Of a stretch of DNA of 64,000 nt, positions 8,695 through 17,389 are shown piece by piece. The position numbers were made by a program, and so were the translations under genes. Source of the DNA: Bifidobacterium sp. (GTDB lineage: Bacteria; Actinomycetota; Actinomycetes; Actinomycetales; Bifidobacteriaceae); assembly GCA_022649135.1 (NCBI GenBank), contig JALCNP010000010.1, positions 26,702 through 90,701 of the forward strand. Direction: 5' to 3'. The notes beneath the pieces are model-generated. The model saw only the letters and a program-made list of their open reading frames with translations. It had not been told where the DNA came from and ran no database searches. Each line of letters starts with the position of its first letter. The stretch's first letter is position 1.

Positions 8695-9420
8695 ATGCAG
8701 GGACTGCCTCAAGCCCTCGTTCGGGATAGATACGTCCTGCTTCTTCTGCTCGCTTCGGTGCTCATCGGAGCCGTTCTCTACCCGCAGCTTCCGGCGCGCA
8801 TGGCGATCCACTGGAATGCGGCCGGGCGGCCCGATGCCTATGCCCCTCGTGCGGTGGGGGTTGGACTGGAACCTCTTGCGGGAGTGACCTTCTACATGCT
8901 TCTCTGCGTGCTGCCGCTTATCGACCCGCGTTCCGACGGCCACCGCGGATTCGCCGGAGGCCTCCAGACGGTCAAGGTCCTCCAGGCGGCGATGTGTCTG
9001 GTCCTTCAGGTCTGCGCCGTGCTCGTGGCCATGGGCCGAGATGTCAACATCGGTATGGTGGGCGGGCTGAGCGTCGCCGTGATGCTCATCGCATCGGGCA
9101 ACGTCATGGCTCGATTCCGCCCGAACTATTTCATGGGGGTACGCACTCCCTGGACGCTCGCCGACCCGGCGGTGTGGAGAAGGACACAACGCTTCGCCGG
9201 CCCGGTATGGGTTCTTGCCGGCATGGCGATGCTGCCGCTCTCCGCCCTTGCCGGACGCTTCCTGTTCGCGGGTCTGCTTGCGTGCACCGCCGTGGCCGCA
9301 ATCGTCCCGACGGTTTATTCGTATCGTGTTTTCCACCGCATCCACGCTCCTGGTGTCGCTGGCCCCCCGAGGGAGCGTCGCATGGGCTCCCCGGCTGACG
9401 ATGGCACAGAGCAATCATGA
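8695..9420 (+). CDS. SdpI-family membrane protein with DUF1648 domain
   Basis: A 241-residue membrane protein with about six hydrophobic segments. The N-terminal part carries the DUF1648 signature LPARMAIHWNAAGRPDAY after the first segment. The central loop NYFMGVRTPWTLADPAVWRRT is the SdpI-family signature. In Bacillus subtilis SdpI confers immunity to the SdpC toxin and sequesters the repressor SdpR at the membrane. Here the gene directly precedes an ArsR/SdpR-type gene by 15 bp, in the reverse order to Bacillus. No SdpC-like toxin is visible, so the protein may sense or resist an external bacteriocin or envelope stress. The start at 8695 has AGGTGG upstream. Confidence 0.87.
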   Translation: MQGLPQALVRDRYVLLLLLASVLIGAVLYPQLPARMAIHWNAAGRPDAYAPRAVGVGLEPLAGVTFYMLLCVLPLIDPRSDGHRGFAGGLQTVKVLQAAMCLVLQVCAVLVAMGRDVNIGMVGGLSVAVMLIASGNVMARFRPNYFMGVRTPWTLADPAVWRRTQRFAGPVWVLAGMAMLPLSALAGRFLFAGLLACTAVAAIVPTVYSYRVFHRIHAPGVAGPPRERRMGSPADDGTEQS

Positions 9421-9435
9421 GAGAAGGAGGCCGAA

Positions 9436-9795
9436 ATGGCGGTCAATGACATGTTCAAGGCGCTCGCGGATCCGACGCGCCGCCAGATCATCGTACTGCT
9501 GAAAGACGAGGACCTGACGGCAGGGCAGATAGCCGATCATTTCCCCATCAGCAAGCCAAGCGTATCCCGGCATCTCAAGCTGCTCAGACAGGCCGGGCTC
9601 GTCCTCGACGAGCGTCAGGGACAGAGCATCGTCTACTCCCTCAACACCACCGTTCTGCAGGATGCGGTGGGATGGATCCTCCAGGCGACGGGAATGCGCA
9701 GGGACACGGTGATGCGCCGTGCACACGGAGCTGCGGCGGACAACAGGAAACACGCGGGCGTGGAGCTCACGGGGAAAGGAACGACCGATGATTGA
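9436..9795 (+). CDS. ArsR-family (SdpR-like) transcriptional regulator
   Basis: A 119-residue winged-helix repressor. The opening MFKALADPTRRQIIVLLK is the hallmark of the SdpR/ArsR group. The recognition helix region reads ISKPSVSRHLKLLRQAGLV and the wing is around RQGQSIVYSLN. No ArsR-type metal box (ELCVCDL) is present, which fits an SdpR-like, signal-protein controlled repressor rather than a metal sensor. The ribosome site GAAGGAGG is close upstream. Its end overlaps the ABC ATPase start by 8 bp, so translation is coupled. It probably binds TTTAGCTAAA at 8625-8634 and represses its own operon. Confidence 0.9.
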   Translation: MAVNDMFKALADPTRRQIIVLLKDEDLTAGQIADHFPISKPSVSRHLKLLRQAGLVLDERQGQSIVYSLNTTVLQDAVGWILQATGMRRDTVMRRAHGAAADNRKHAGVELTGKGTTDD

Positions 9796-10513
9796 GTTCT
9801 TCGATGTATGCAAGGCCTTCGGCCCGGGAAAGACCGCGGCGGATCACATCACCCTCACGGTGAACGACGGCGAGATCTTCGGCTTCCTGGGACCGAACGG
9901 CGCAGGCAAGACGACGGCGATCAACATGATGACGGGCATACTTGCACCCGATTCCGGCCGCATCGCGGTGAACGGCGTCGACATCGTCCGCAATCCCGTG
10001 GAGGCCAAGCGGCAGTTCGGATACGTTCCCGACAGCCCCGATCGCCTGCTGCGCCTCACCGGCATGGAATACCTCACCTTCATGGCGGACGTCTACGATG
10101 TTCCGACCGGCCCTCGCTCGTTCCGAATCGATGCCCTGTCCCGGGAATTCGGAATTCATGATGCGCTGGGGGACGAGATGCAAAGCTACTCGCACGGCAT
10201 GCGGCAGAAGGCCATGATCATCGGGGCTCTGTTGCACGACCCTGCCGTCTGGATACTGGACGAACCCATGACCGGTCTCGATCCGAAGTCGTCCTACACG
10301 CTCAAACAGCGGATGCGCCAGCATGCCCGGGCCGGCAAAACCGTGTTCTTCTCCACGCATGTTCTGGAGGTGGCGCAGAACCTGTGCGACAGGGTTGCCA
10401 TTCTGGACCATGGTCGCATCCTGTTCTGTGGCGGGCTGGAGGAGTTGAGGAACGAGCACAAGGGCGATTCCTCGCTGGAGAAGATCTTCCTGGAGATGAC
10501 GGACCATGCATAA
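9788..10513 (+). CDS. ABC transporter ATP-binding protein
   Basis: A 241-residue nucleotide-binding subunit. Walker A is GPNGAGKTT (about residue 38), the signature is YSHGMRQK, which departs from the usual LSGG, Walker B is WILDEPMTG, and the switch His lies in FFSTHVLE. The layout is that of exporters of the ABC-2 type (antibiotic, bacteriocin or lipid export). Start at 9788 overlaps the ArsR gene; the stop overlaps the permease start at 10506. It therefore forms one complex with the 726-residue permease. Confidence 0.93.
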   Translation: MIEFFDVCKAFGPGKTAADHITLTVNDGEIFGFLGPNGAGKTTAINMMTGILAPDSGRIAVNGVDIVRNPVEAKRQFGYVPDSPDRLLRLTGMEYLTFMADVYDVPTGPRSFRIDALSREFGIHDALGDEMQSYSHGMRQKAMIIGALLHDPAVWILDEPMTGLDPKSSYTLKQRMRQHARAGKTVFFSTHVLEVAQNLCDRVAILDHGRILFCGGLEELRNEHKGDSSLEKIFLEMTDHA

Positions 10514-12686
10514 GCTGCTCTCCCTCACGAGGGTTCTGCTGAAGAACGGCTCCATTCTCAGCACCACGACCACTGGAAAACGCGGAAAGGTCGCGCTCCT
10601 CGTGTTTCTCGTCGCGTGCGTTCCCCTCGCCCTTATGCAATCGCTCGGATTGTGGAACACATACGGGACGATCGCCTCCGGCGGCATGGTCGGATCCGTT
10701 ATCACCGCCGAACTCACGGCGGCCTGTCTGGCCATGGTGCTCATCGGCATCCTGTATGTCATCAGCACTTTCTATTTTGCCGATGACGTGGTGCTGCTCC
10801 TCACCCTTCCTCTGAGGCCACGACGGGTTCTCGCCGCGAAATTCATAGTCGTGCTGCTTTTCCAGTATCTGCTTGATGCCCTGATCGTGCTGCCGATGCT
10901 GGTGGTCATCGGCATCCGGAACGCGGGCTGGTGGTATTGGCTTAATGCGGTAATCGTGTTTGTGGCCCTTCCCATTCTTCCGACCGTCGTATGTTCGGTT
11001 GTCAGCATCCTGCTCATGGCGTTCAGCCGGTTTTTCCGGAACAAGGACAGGGCCAAGTTCCTCGGTGGTCTTGTGGCGATCCTCCTTGCCCTCGGCATCT
11101 CCATTCCGCTGCAGCTTTCCGGCGGCGGGCCGTCGATGTCATCGGCCATGATTCACGTCGGCGGTTCCCTCGGCGCAACGATCGGCGTCGCGTTCCCGTC
11201 CGTGCTGCTTGCCTCTCGGTCCATGGTCGACGGGACGGGGCTCTCCCTGTTGTGGCAGGCGGCCTTCCTCCTGCTCAGCGCCCTGGGGATCGTGCTTTTC
11301 CTGGTCGTCTCCGACCGTCTCTATCTTCGAGGCGTCGTGGGGCTGACTCAGAGTGCTGAGACACAGCGAGACGGGGGCCGTGTTCTCGTCGGGAAGCGGC
11401 ATTCGGCGCTCGCCGCGCTCGTCATCAGGGACTGGCGCATCCTCTACCGCACGCCGACGTATTCGCTTAACTGTCTGCTCGGCGCCTTTCTCGGGCCGGT
11501 GATGATAACCGTCCTGCTGGCCGTCACAATGCGCTCGGTCACGATTCCGGACATGGGCCCCCTTGGCGTTTCGGTGGCGGTGATGGCGGTCGTTTCCGTG
11601 GGCACACTGAATGTGGTGTCCTCCACCGCCATGTCTCGTGATGGGCGGGATGCGGTCATGGCGCACCTTCTGCCGGTGCGACCGGAGACCCAGATTCTCG
11701 CCAAGCTGATTCCCGGCACCGCTCTCAGCCTGGCGTCGCTCCTTCTGATGGTCGTGCCTGCGTCCGTCATTCTCCGGCCGGGTCTGCAGACCGTCGCCGT
11801 CGTATGCGTGTTGGGGGTGGTGGGAGTGCTGAGCGCGAACATGATCGGGCTTCTCGTCGATCTCGCCTTTCCCAAGCTTGACTGGCAGGATGAAACCGTC
11901 GCCGTCAAACAGAACATCAACGTGTTCATCTCCCTGCTCCTCTCTCTTGCGGTGTTCGGGCTTCCCGCAGCAATCATCATGCTGACGCACATGCGCATGG
12001 CGGGCGGTGTGATTTTTCTTGGAGTCTACGATCTGGGGATGCTGCTGCTTTCCGCATTGCTGCTGTTTCGCTGGGGGCCGGCGCTGTTCTTCGGCATCGT
12101 CGGGGAACCCGGGAATCGGGGGTCGGTGAAGGCCCGTGCGAAAGACGGGGCTGCGGGTATGTCATCGGGTGCCTCAGCGGGACCGAGGAGAGGCGACTGG
12201 GCCATCCGCGGGGCGCGTCGTCTCGTTCGGCTGAAATTCGGCCGCGATGGGGAGGGGCACTCCTCCAGAGCCGGTGTCGCCGCGGCGGTGGTCACGGCGG
12301 TCGCCCTGTTGGCATGCGGGGGAGTGCTGGTCTGGGAGTTCTTCTTCGTCCGGACGACGGTGGATGTCGGCCCCACGCAGGTGTCCGTGTCCGCGGGCAT
12401 CGGGGAGGCCTCTCGCTTCGACCTCTCTCAGGTGCGCAGTGTGTACATCGGGAGCTCCCTTCCCGCCACCAGCGACAGGACGGGGTTTGAATCGGGGTCG
12501 CAACTGCGCGGAACCTTTACCGTGCGCGGCCTTGGGCGTGGCCATGTCTACGCTCAGAGCAGCAAGGGACCTTTCCTGTTCATCATCCTCAAGGGAGGGG
12601 GATTCACGGTTTTCAATTTCGAGGACGGCTCCCGGACGCTCGGCCTCTACCACGCTCTGCTTCCCTATGCTTCCGAGCGGCGGTGA
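10506..12686 (+). CDS. ABC-2 type permease with C-terminal PH-like domain
   Basis: A 726-residue membrane protein. Residues 1-570 hold about 12 hydrophobic segments in two half-repeats, as in large ABC-2 type exporter permeases. A basic linker (about 555-595) leads to one more membrane segment (VVTAVALLACGGVLVWEFFF, about 600-620). The final 100 residues form a soluble beta-rich domain: SVYIGSSLP, GSQLRGTFTVRGLG, HVYAQSSKGPFLFIILKGG and FTVFNFEDGSRT. This pattern resembles the bacterial PH domain (bPH_5) otherwise seen attached to SdpI/DUF1648 proteins. The first gene of this operon has DUF1648 without such a domain, so the PH-like module may have moved onto the permease. It overlaps the ATPase gene by 8 bp. 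Confidence 0.85.
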   Translation: MHKLLSLTRVLLKNGSILSTTTTGKRGKVALLVFLVACVPLALMQSLGLWNTYGTIASGGMVGSVITAELTAACLAMVLIGILYVISTFYFADDVVLLLTLPLRPRRVLAAKFIVVLLFQYLLDALIVLPMLVVIGIRNAGWWYWLNAVIVFVALPILPTVVCSVVSILLMAFSRFFRNKDRAKFLGGLVAILLALGISIPLQLSGGGPSMSSAMIHVGGSLGATIGVAFPSVLLASRSMVDGTGLSLLWQAAFLLLSALGIVLFLVVSDRLYLRGVVGLTQSAETQRDGGRVLVGKRHSALAALVIRDWRILYRTPTYSLNCLLGAFLGPVMITVLLAVTMRSVTIPDMGPLGVSVAVMAVVSVGTLNVVSSTAMSRDGRDAVMAHLLPVRPETQILAKLIPGTALSLASLLLMVVPASVILRPGLQTVAVVCVLGVVGVLSANMIGLLVDLAFPKLDWQDETVAVKQNINVFISLLLSLAVFGLPAAIIMLTHMRMAGGVIFLGVYDLGMLLLSALLLFRWGPALFFGIVGEPGNRGSVKARAKDGAAGMSSGASAGPRRGDWAIRGARRLVRLKFGRDGEGHSSRAGVAAAVVTAVALLACGGVLVWEFFFVRTTVDVGPTQVSVSAGIGEASRFDLSQVRSVYIGSSLPATSDRTGFESGSQLRGTFTVRGLGRGHVYAQSSKGPFLFIILKGGGFTVFNFEDGSRTLGLYHALLPYASERR

Positions 12687-12719
12687 TATGGGGACCCCTG
12701 TCCTTCCCGGTTTTCCCGC

Positions 12720-12763
12720 TGCCGTCCCCTGCCGTGACCCATCTGGCACGACAGGGGACGGCA
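12720..12763. terminator. Hairpin terminator between ABC operon and convergent LacI
   Basis: TGCCGTCCCCTG (12720-12731) pairs with CAGGGGACGGCA (12752-12763), and an inner CGTG/CACG pair extends the stem. It sits between two convergent genes and could act for both. Confidence 0.6.
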
Positions 12764-12799
12764 TCGGGCTCGGGCTCCCCATGGGGCCGGCGGATGGAA

Positions 12800-13981
12800 T
12801 CATTCCCCTTGTGGCGTTGCGATCTGCGCCACTGTGGCCCTTTCGACCAGTTGGGGGCGCAGGAGGGTTTTTCTCGGTCGCTCGAGCCAGGCTCTGCCCG
12901 TGCGTGGGCGTGTTCCTGGCTCGGCGCCTGCCCGCTTGTCGTGGCCGTCTGTCGCTGGCGTGGATGGGAACTTGCCTGTGCCATTCGGTTCTGCAGCCTG
13001 AACGGACGTGTCCGTGTCATGCTCCTCCGCGGTTTCCCGGTCTATGCGCTGCATGATGGTGCGCATCGCCATCCGGGTGAGCTCACGGAGGTTCTGATCG
13101 ATCGTCGTGAGATTGACGTTGATCCCCCGAAGGAACATGTCGTTGTCATATCCGATGACGGAGACGTCGCCGGGAATCTTCACCCCCCTGTGCGTCATTC
13201 CGCTTATGGCTCCCAGTGCGGTCATGTCGTTGCCGCAGAAGACCGCGGTGACCTGTTGGTCGAGGAGGGGATCGATCGCTTCGAGGCCCCCCTCGAAGCG
13301 GAACCTTCCTTCCGTGATTCTTTCCGGAGGAACGGGGAACCCTGCCTCGGACATGCGGTCGAGGAATCCTTCCGTGCGGCCGTCCCTGCTCATGTACGTT
13401 GATTTGGCCGCTATCATCGCCACCTGTCGATGACCGTGGTCCAGCAGGCACTGCGCCGCCATGCGTCCGCCGAGATAGTTGTCGAATCCCACGGAATCGC
13501 ACCAGGGCAGGGATGAGATCCTGTCCAGAAGAACAACGGGGATGTCGCAATGCTCGATCGCCGTGCGGAACTCGTCGGGTCTGCCGAAGGATTCGAGCGA
13601 GGGCACGATCATCATGCCGTCAAGCCCCCGGGAGCGGAACTGTCTGATGAGGCGCTGCTCGCCGGCGGCATCGTCGTTCGAGTTGGCTATGACAAGGACA
13701 TATCCCCGGGCGTTGCATTCGTCGCTCAGATATGTGGCCATGTCCGCGAAGAAGACGTTCTGTATGTCGGGCACGATCAGCCCCAGCAGCATGGAGCGGT
13801 TGCTCACCAGGCTGCGCGCATTCTGGTTGGGCACATAGTGCAGGCGCTCCGCTGTCTCGATGATGCGCCGTCGGGTCGCATCGGAGAGTCGGTTCGGGCG
13901 TTTGTTCAATGTCAGCGACACGGCGGTGATCGAGGTCCGCGCCTGCCGGGCCACGTCCTTGATCGTTGTCTTTCCCGGCAT
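12800..13981 (-). CDS. LacI-family transcriptional regulator, probable nucleoside-regulon repressor
   Basis: A 393-residue LacI/GalR protein. The N-terminal helix-turn-helix reads TTIKDVARQARTSITAVSLTLN, the hinge helix NQNARSLVSNRS. The periplasmic-binding-like core follows (LGLIVPDIQNVFFADMA, VLLDRISSLP, AVFCGNDMTALGA, VIGYDNDMF). Most family members are about 335 residues. Here some 50 extra low-complexity residues (rich in Thr, Gly, Pro and charged residues) separate the core from the conserved tail LLRPQLVERATVA. It is divergent from the third nucleoside hydrolase, with a shared operator at 14049-14064 and similar sites before hydrolases 1 and 2, so it is the likely repressor of all three, perhaps with a nucleoside or ribose as inducer (inference). 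Confidence 0.9.
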   Translation of the reverse strand: MPGKTTIKDVARQARTSITAVSLTLNKRPNRLSDATRRRIIETAERLHYVPNQNARSLVSNRSMLLGLIVPDIQNVFFADMATYLSDECNARGYVLVIANSNDDAAGEQRLIRQFRSRGLDGMMIVPSLESFGRPDEFRTAIEHCDIPVVLLDRISSLPWCDSVGFDNYLGGRMAAQCLLDHGHRQVAMIAAKSTYMSRDGRTEGFLDRMSEAGFPVPPERITEGRFRFEGGLEAIDPLLDQQVTAVFCGNDMTALGAISGMTHRGVKIPGDVSVIGYDNDMFLRGINVNLTTIDQNLRELTRMAMRTIMQRIDRETAEEHDTDTSVQAAEPNGTGKFPSTPATDGHDKRAGAEPGTRPRTGRAWLERPRKTLLRPQLVERATVAQIATPQGE

Positions 13982-14048
13982 GATACCCTCCCGAAGCTTT
14001 CCGTCTTGACTGTGCTTTCCCTAAGTTTTATCATAGAGGCGACGATTT

Positions 14049-14064
14049 GGTAAAACGTATTACC
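14049..14064. promoter_or_regulatory. LacI-type operator in the LacI / nucleoside hydrolase 3 divergent region
   Basis: GGTAAAACGTATTACC is nearly a perfect palindrome (GGTAAnACGTnTTACC). It lies about 95 bp before the hydrolase start and 70 bp before the LacI start, and shares TAAAACGT with 5829-5845 and 8505-8520. Confidence 0.65.
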
Positions 14065-14158
14065 ATATCTGACGCTATGGCATGAACACATAGCGCAGGC
14101 ACGAGGGCGTCTGCGGAAACGAAGACGTCGCGAGCGAGATGTGAACGAAGGAGTTGCG

Positions 14159-15109
14159 ATGGTGAAGAAGATCATACTGGACAGCGATCCCGGCCACGAT
14201 GATGCGGTGGCCATACTGCTGGCCCTGGGAAACAAGAACATAGACCTGCTGGGCGTGACGACCATCGGGGGCAATCAGACCCTGCACAAGGTGACATACA
14301 ACGCGCTTGCCGTTCTCGAACAGGCACACGAGTACAAGGTCCCGGTAGCGGCGGGCTGCGCGAAGCCTCTGGTGCGAGAGCTGGAGACGGCCCCCGGAAT
14401 CCACGGCGACACCGGGCTCGACGGTGTCGATCTGCCCAAGCCGAGCAGGAGCGTGATAGACAAGCATGGTGTGGATTTCATCATCGACACCATCATGGGC
14501 AACGAGCCCAAGACCATAACCCTGGTGCCGACGGGCCCGCTGACGAATATCGCCATGGCCGTCCGCAAGGAGCCCCGGATAGTGGACCGCGTCAAGGAGG
14601 TCGTGCTTATGGGAGGTGGCGTCCATGTGGGAAACTGGAGCGCCGTCGCCGAGTTCAACATGAAGGTCGACCCCGAGGCCGCCCACGTCGTGTTCAATGC
14701 GCCGTGGCCCGTGACCATGATCGGCCTCGACCTGACCCATCAGGCGCTGTGCACGCCGGCGCGTCAGCGCGACATAGAGTCCATCGGAACGCCGACCGCG
14801 AAGTTCGTCAGCCAGCTCATGGACTTCTTCCGCAAGTCCTACGAGAAGAACCAGGGATTCGTCGATCCTCCGGTGCACGACCCCTGCACCGTCGCCTATC
14901 TCATCGATCCCAGTGTCATAACCGTGAGGAAGGCCCCCATCGATGTGGAGACCCAGGGTACGCTCACACTCGGTATGACCGTCGCCGATCTGCGCGCCCC
15001 GGCCCCAGCCGACTGCCACACGCAGTTCGGGGTGAAGCTGGATGCCGACCGCTTCTGGCAGCTCATTCATGAGGCCATAGCCAACATCGGCGAGGGGATG
15101 GATCGATGA
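14159..15109 (+). CDS. Nucleoside hydrolase (IU-NH family), copy 3
   Basis: A 316-residue nucleoside hydrolase with the canonical calcium-binding motif KIILDSDPGHDDAVAILLAL. Later marks are LVPTGPLTNIAMAV, VVLMGGGVHVGN, the AEFNMKVDPEAA loop and the active-site His in PPVHDPCTVAY. It differs more from copies 1 and 2 than these from each other, so it may have another substrate preference. Start at 14159 is preferred over the in-frame ATG at 14141 because GAAGGAG lies just upstream and the protein then begins at the conserved strand. The stop overlaps the next start (ATGA at 15106-15109), so it is co-translated with an MFS carrier. Confidence 0.93.
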   Translation: MVKKIILDSDPGHDDAVAILLALGNKNIDLLGVTTIGGNQTLHKVTYNALAVLEQAHEYKVPVAAGCAKPLVRELETAPGIHGDTGLDGVDLPKPSRSVIDKHGVDFIIDTIMGNEPKTITLVPTGPLTNIAMAVRKEPRIVDRVKEVVLMGGGVHVGNWSAVAEFNMKVDPEAAHVVFNAPWPVTMIGLDLTHQALCTPARQRDIESIGTPTAKFVSQLMDFFRKSYEKNQGFVDPPVHDPCTVAYLIDPSVITVRKAPIDVETQGTLTLGMTVADLRAPAPADCHTQFGVKLDADRFWQLIHEAIANIGEGMDR

Positions 15110-16563
15110 GCGAGCCAACTTCCACCGCTGTCGATGGGCAGCGGAGCGCCGCGCCTCAGACGCCGCAATCCCCCACGGGCAAGGGATCCATCGCCGCACT
15201 GATGGTTGCCCTTCTCGTGGCCGTCTTCGCCTTCCAGCTCAATGCCTCGATGCTCTCCCCGGCATTGGTGACCATGCAGAAGGAGCTGGACACCACCGCC
15301 TCACAGATCAGCCTGACCCAGACCGTGTTCTTCACGGCGGCCGCGTTGTTCTCCCTTTTTCTGCCGCGTCTCGCGGATCTCGCGGGTCGCAAGAAGGTGC
15401 TGCTCGGCATGCTGATTGCCACCGTGGTGGGATGCATCATCTCCGCCCTTTCGGTGAACGTCCCCATGCTGATGGTGGGAAGGGTGCTGCAGGGCGTTTC
15501 CGGCCCCTTGGTCCCGCTGTGCCTGATCATGCTGCATGTGAGGGTTCCCGACGGTGCCAGATACGCACGGCTGATGGCGGTCATCACCTCGGTGAACGGT
15601 GGCATCGCCGGCGTCGACGCTCTACTTGGCGGGTGGCTTGCCGCTCACTACGGCTTCCGCTCGATCTTCTGGACCATGGCGGGCATCGCCGTCGTCGCCG
15701 TGGTGCTGATCTGGATCACCACGCAGGAAAGCTATGCGGAGGATCGTTCCGCGATGGATTGGCTCGGCGCGTTCCTGATCGTGGTTGCGATCGGCGCTTT
15801 GCTGGTCGCCGTCGATGAGGCCGAGAAGCTGGCAGGCGCGAACTGGGGGCTGTTCTGCATACTTGTCATCGTTGCCGTTCTTGCATTCGTCGCTTTCTGG
15901 AATGTGGAGAAGCACAAGAAGGCTCCCATGGTGGCGACCGGCTATCTTAAGCAGCGTCGTACGTGGGGTCTGCTTCTGACCACCCTGCTGACCATGACGG
16001 GCGTCTTCGCCATCATGAACGGCATAGTGCCGGCGCTGGCGCAGGACGTGAAGTTCGGCGCGGGTCTCGCCGCGGACGCCGCCTCGCTGGCGACGTTGAC
16101 GCCCTATGCCCTGGCAGGCCTCGCTTTTGGCCCGGTTTCGGGGTGGCTGGCCAGCAAATTCGGCTATCATACGGTGCTGCGTTTCGGCCTGGTCGCAACG
16201 ATTGTCGGCATTGCGCTGACGATGCTGACGGCCTCTGCGCCGAGCGTCTGGGCATTGGTCCTCATCTCCGTGTTCGTGGGTCTGGCCTATGCCGGAACGG
16301 TTAACATCATGCTTAACGGTCTGGGAATAGTTTTGTCGCCCGAGGACAACCCCGGGTACCTTCCCGGACTGAACGCCGGAGCGTTCAACCTGGGCGCCGG
16401 CCTGAGCTTCGCGGTGCTGTATGCGGTGCTTACCCAGGTGAACGGCGGTGCAGGGACCTCGTCCTACGTGCTGAGCATTGGCGTGGGCGGTGTGCTCGTG
16501 GTGGCTGCGCTGCTGTGCTCGTTCCTCATCCCGCCGGTGGAGACGTCCGCGTCGGATCGCTGA
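15106..16563 (+). CDS. MFS transporter, DHA2-like, paired with nucleoside hydrolase 3
   Basis: A 485-residue major facilitator with about 14 hydrophobic segments. Motif A reads PRLADLAGRKKVLL and motif C lies near GRVLQGVSGPLVPL, both typical of the DHA2 group. Translational coupling to the nucleoside hydrolase repeats the pairing seen at 3249-5741 and 6001-8375, though this carrier is a distinct branch. The partner argues for nucleoside or base transport; the family also contains drug exporters, and a TetR regulator sits convergently next to it. Confidence 0.87.
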   Translation: MSEPTSTAVDGQRSAAPQTPQSPTGKGSIAALMVALLVAVFAFQLNASMLSPALVTMQKELDTTASQISLTQTVFFTAAALFSLFLPRLADLAGRKKVLLGMLIATVVGCIISALSVNVPMLMVGRVLQGVSGPLVPLCLIMLHVRVPDGARYARLMAVITSVNGGIAGVDALLGGWLAAHYGFRSIFWTMAGIAVVAVVLIWITTQESYAEDRSAMDWLGAFLIVVAIGALLVAVDEAEKLAGANWGLFCILVIVAVLAFVAFWNVEKHKKAPMVATGYLKQRRTWGLLLTTLLTMTGVFAIMNGIVPALAQDVKFGAGLAADAASLATLTPYALAGLAFGPVSGWLASKFGYHTVLRFGLVATIVGIALTMLTASAPSVWALVLISVFVGLAYAGTVNIMLNGLGIVLSPEDNPGYLPGLNAGAFNLGAGLSFAVLYAVLTQVNGGAGTSSYVLSIGVGGVLVVAALLCSFLIPPVETSASDR

Positions 16564-16654
16564 CGCGTCATCTCCGGCACGGTCTGGACAAGGTCATGCC
16601 GCCAGGGCGGCGTCCGCCTCTCTCATGGTGGGGACGCCGTGCGCTGGCTCTTGG

Positions 16655-16680
16655 ATTGCGTCGGCTCAGGCCGACGCAAT
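16655..16680. terminator. Hairpin terminator between MFS 3 and TetR
   Basis: ATTGCGTCGGC (16655-16665), loop TCAG, GCCGACGCAAT (16670-16680): a perfect 11-bp stem directly between two convergent stop codons. Likely bidirectional. Confidence 0.75.
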
Positions 16681-16684
16681 CTTG

Positions 16685-17389
16685 CTACTGGTGGATTCCG
16701 ACCTGTTGGAAGAATTCGGTGAGGCCGCGTGCGACGTCCACGCTGTGGTCGTTCAGCCACTGTAGCTGAAGCCCGTCGGCCACGGCGATCATAGTGCTGA
16801 CGGCGATGGCCGGGTCCCACGGAGGGGAGAACACCCCCTGGTCGTTCGCCTGCCGGATCAGCGGTTCGAAAACGTGATGGGTCATGGCCGTGCGGCGCAG
16901 AAAATAGGCGTGCGCGGGGTGCTGCGGATTCCCCGCCTGCATCTGCATGCGCACATACAACTCGACCAGTCCAGGTGTTTCCTGGTTGTGCCCGTTGATT
17001 GCTATGACCTGTTGCATCAGCTTCGCCATGTCGACCTTGCCGCGGCACAGGGTGCGCAGAAAGTCATCCTCCGATTCGCCGTCCTGGGGCGGAGTCGCGA
17101 ATATGGTCAGCTGATGGGCCTGAATGCGGTCACGTGTCTCGAGAATCTGTATGTAAAGATCGTTCATTGAAGAAAAATAATGCAGTACCCCGGATTCGGA
17201 AAGCCCGGCCGATTCCGCGATGGAGTGGAGTGTCGTGTCGTCGAACCCATGCACCCCTATGAGATGGAGAGCCTGGTCGAGGATCTCCTGTCGTTTGGCT
17301 ATCCCCTTGTGATAGTGATGGTTCTGTTCCGTGGCAGGCCCCTTCCCTCCCCGTTCGATTCCATGCCAGTATAACGCGGCTGCGCGCAC
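16685..17389 (-). CDS. TetR-family transcriptional regulator
   Basis: A regulator of up to 234 residues. The DNA-binding part reads KRQEILDQALHLIGVHGFDDTTLHSIAESAGLSESGVLHYFSS, a classic TetR helix-turn-helix with the conserved HYF. The ligand-binding half is helical and unassigned. The start at 17389 leaves about 30 residues before helix 1 (AAALYWHGIERGGKG, then a His-rich stretch); a shorter protein from a non-ATG codon is possible. Convergent with the MFS carrier at 15106-16563, which may be its target, but no shared operator could be recognised. Confidence 0.85.
   Translation of the reverse strand: MRAAALYWHGIERGGKGPATEQNHHYHKGIAKRQEILDQALHLIGVHGFDDTTLHSIAESAGLSESGVLHYFSSMNDLYIQILETRDRIQAHQLTIFATPPQDGESEDDFLRTLCRGKVDMAKLMQQVIAINGHNQETPGLVELYVRMQMQAGNPQHPAHAYFLRRTAMTHHVFEPLIRQANDQGVFSPPWDPAIAVSTMIAVADGLQLQWLNDHSVDVARGLTEFFQQVGIHQ

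Noticed and set aside
8663..8887. Possible leader gene overlapping the SdpI-like gene start
   Set aside because: No ribosome site at 8663 and the frame overlaps the membrane protein, whose own start has AGGTGG.
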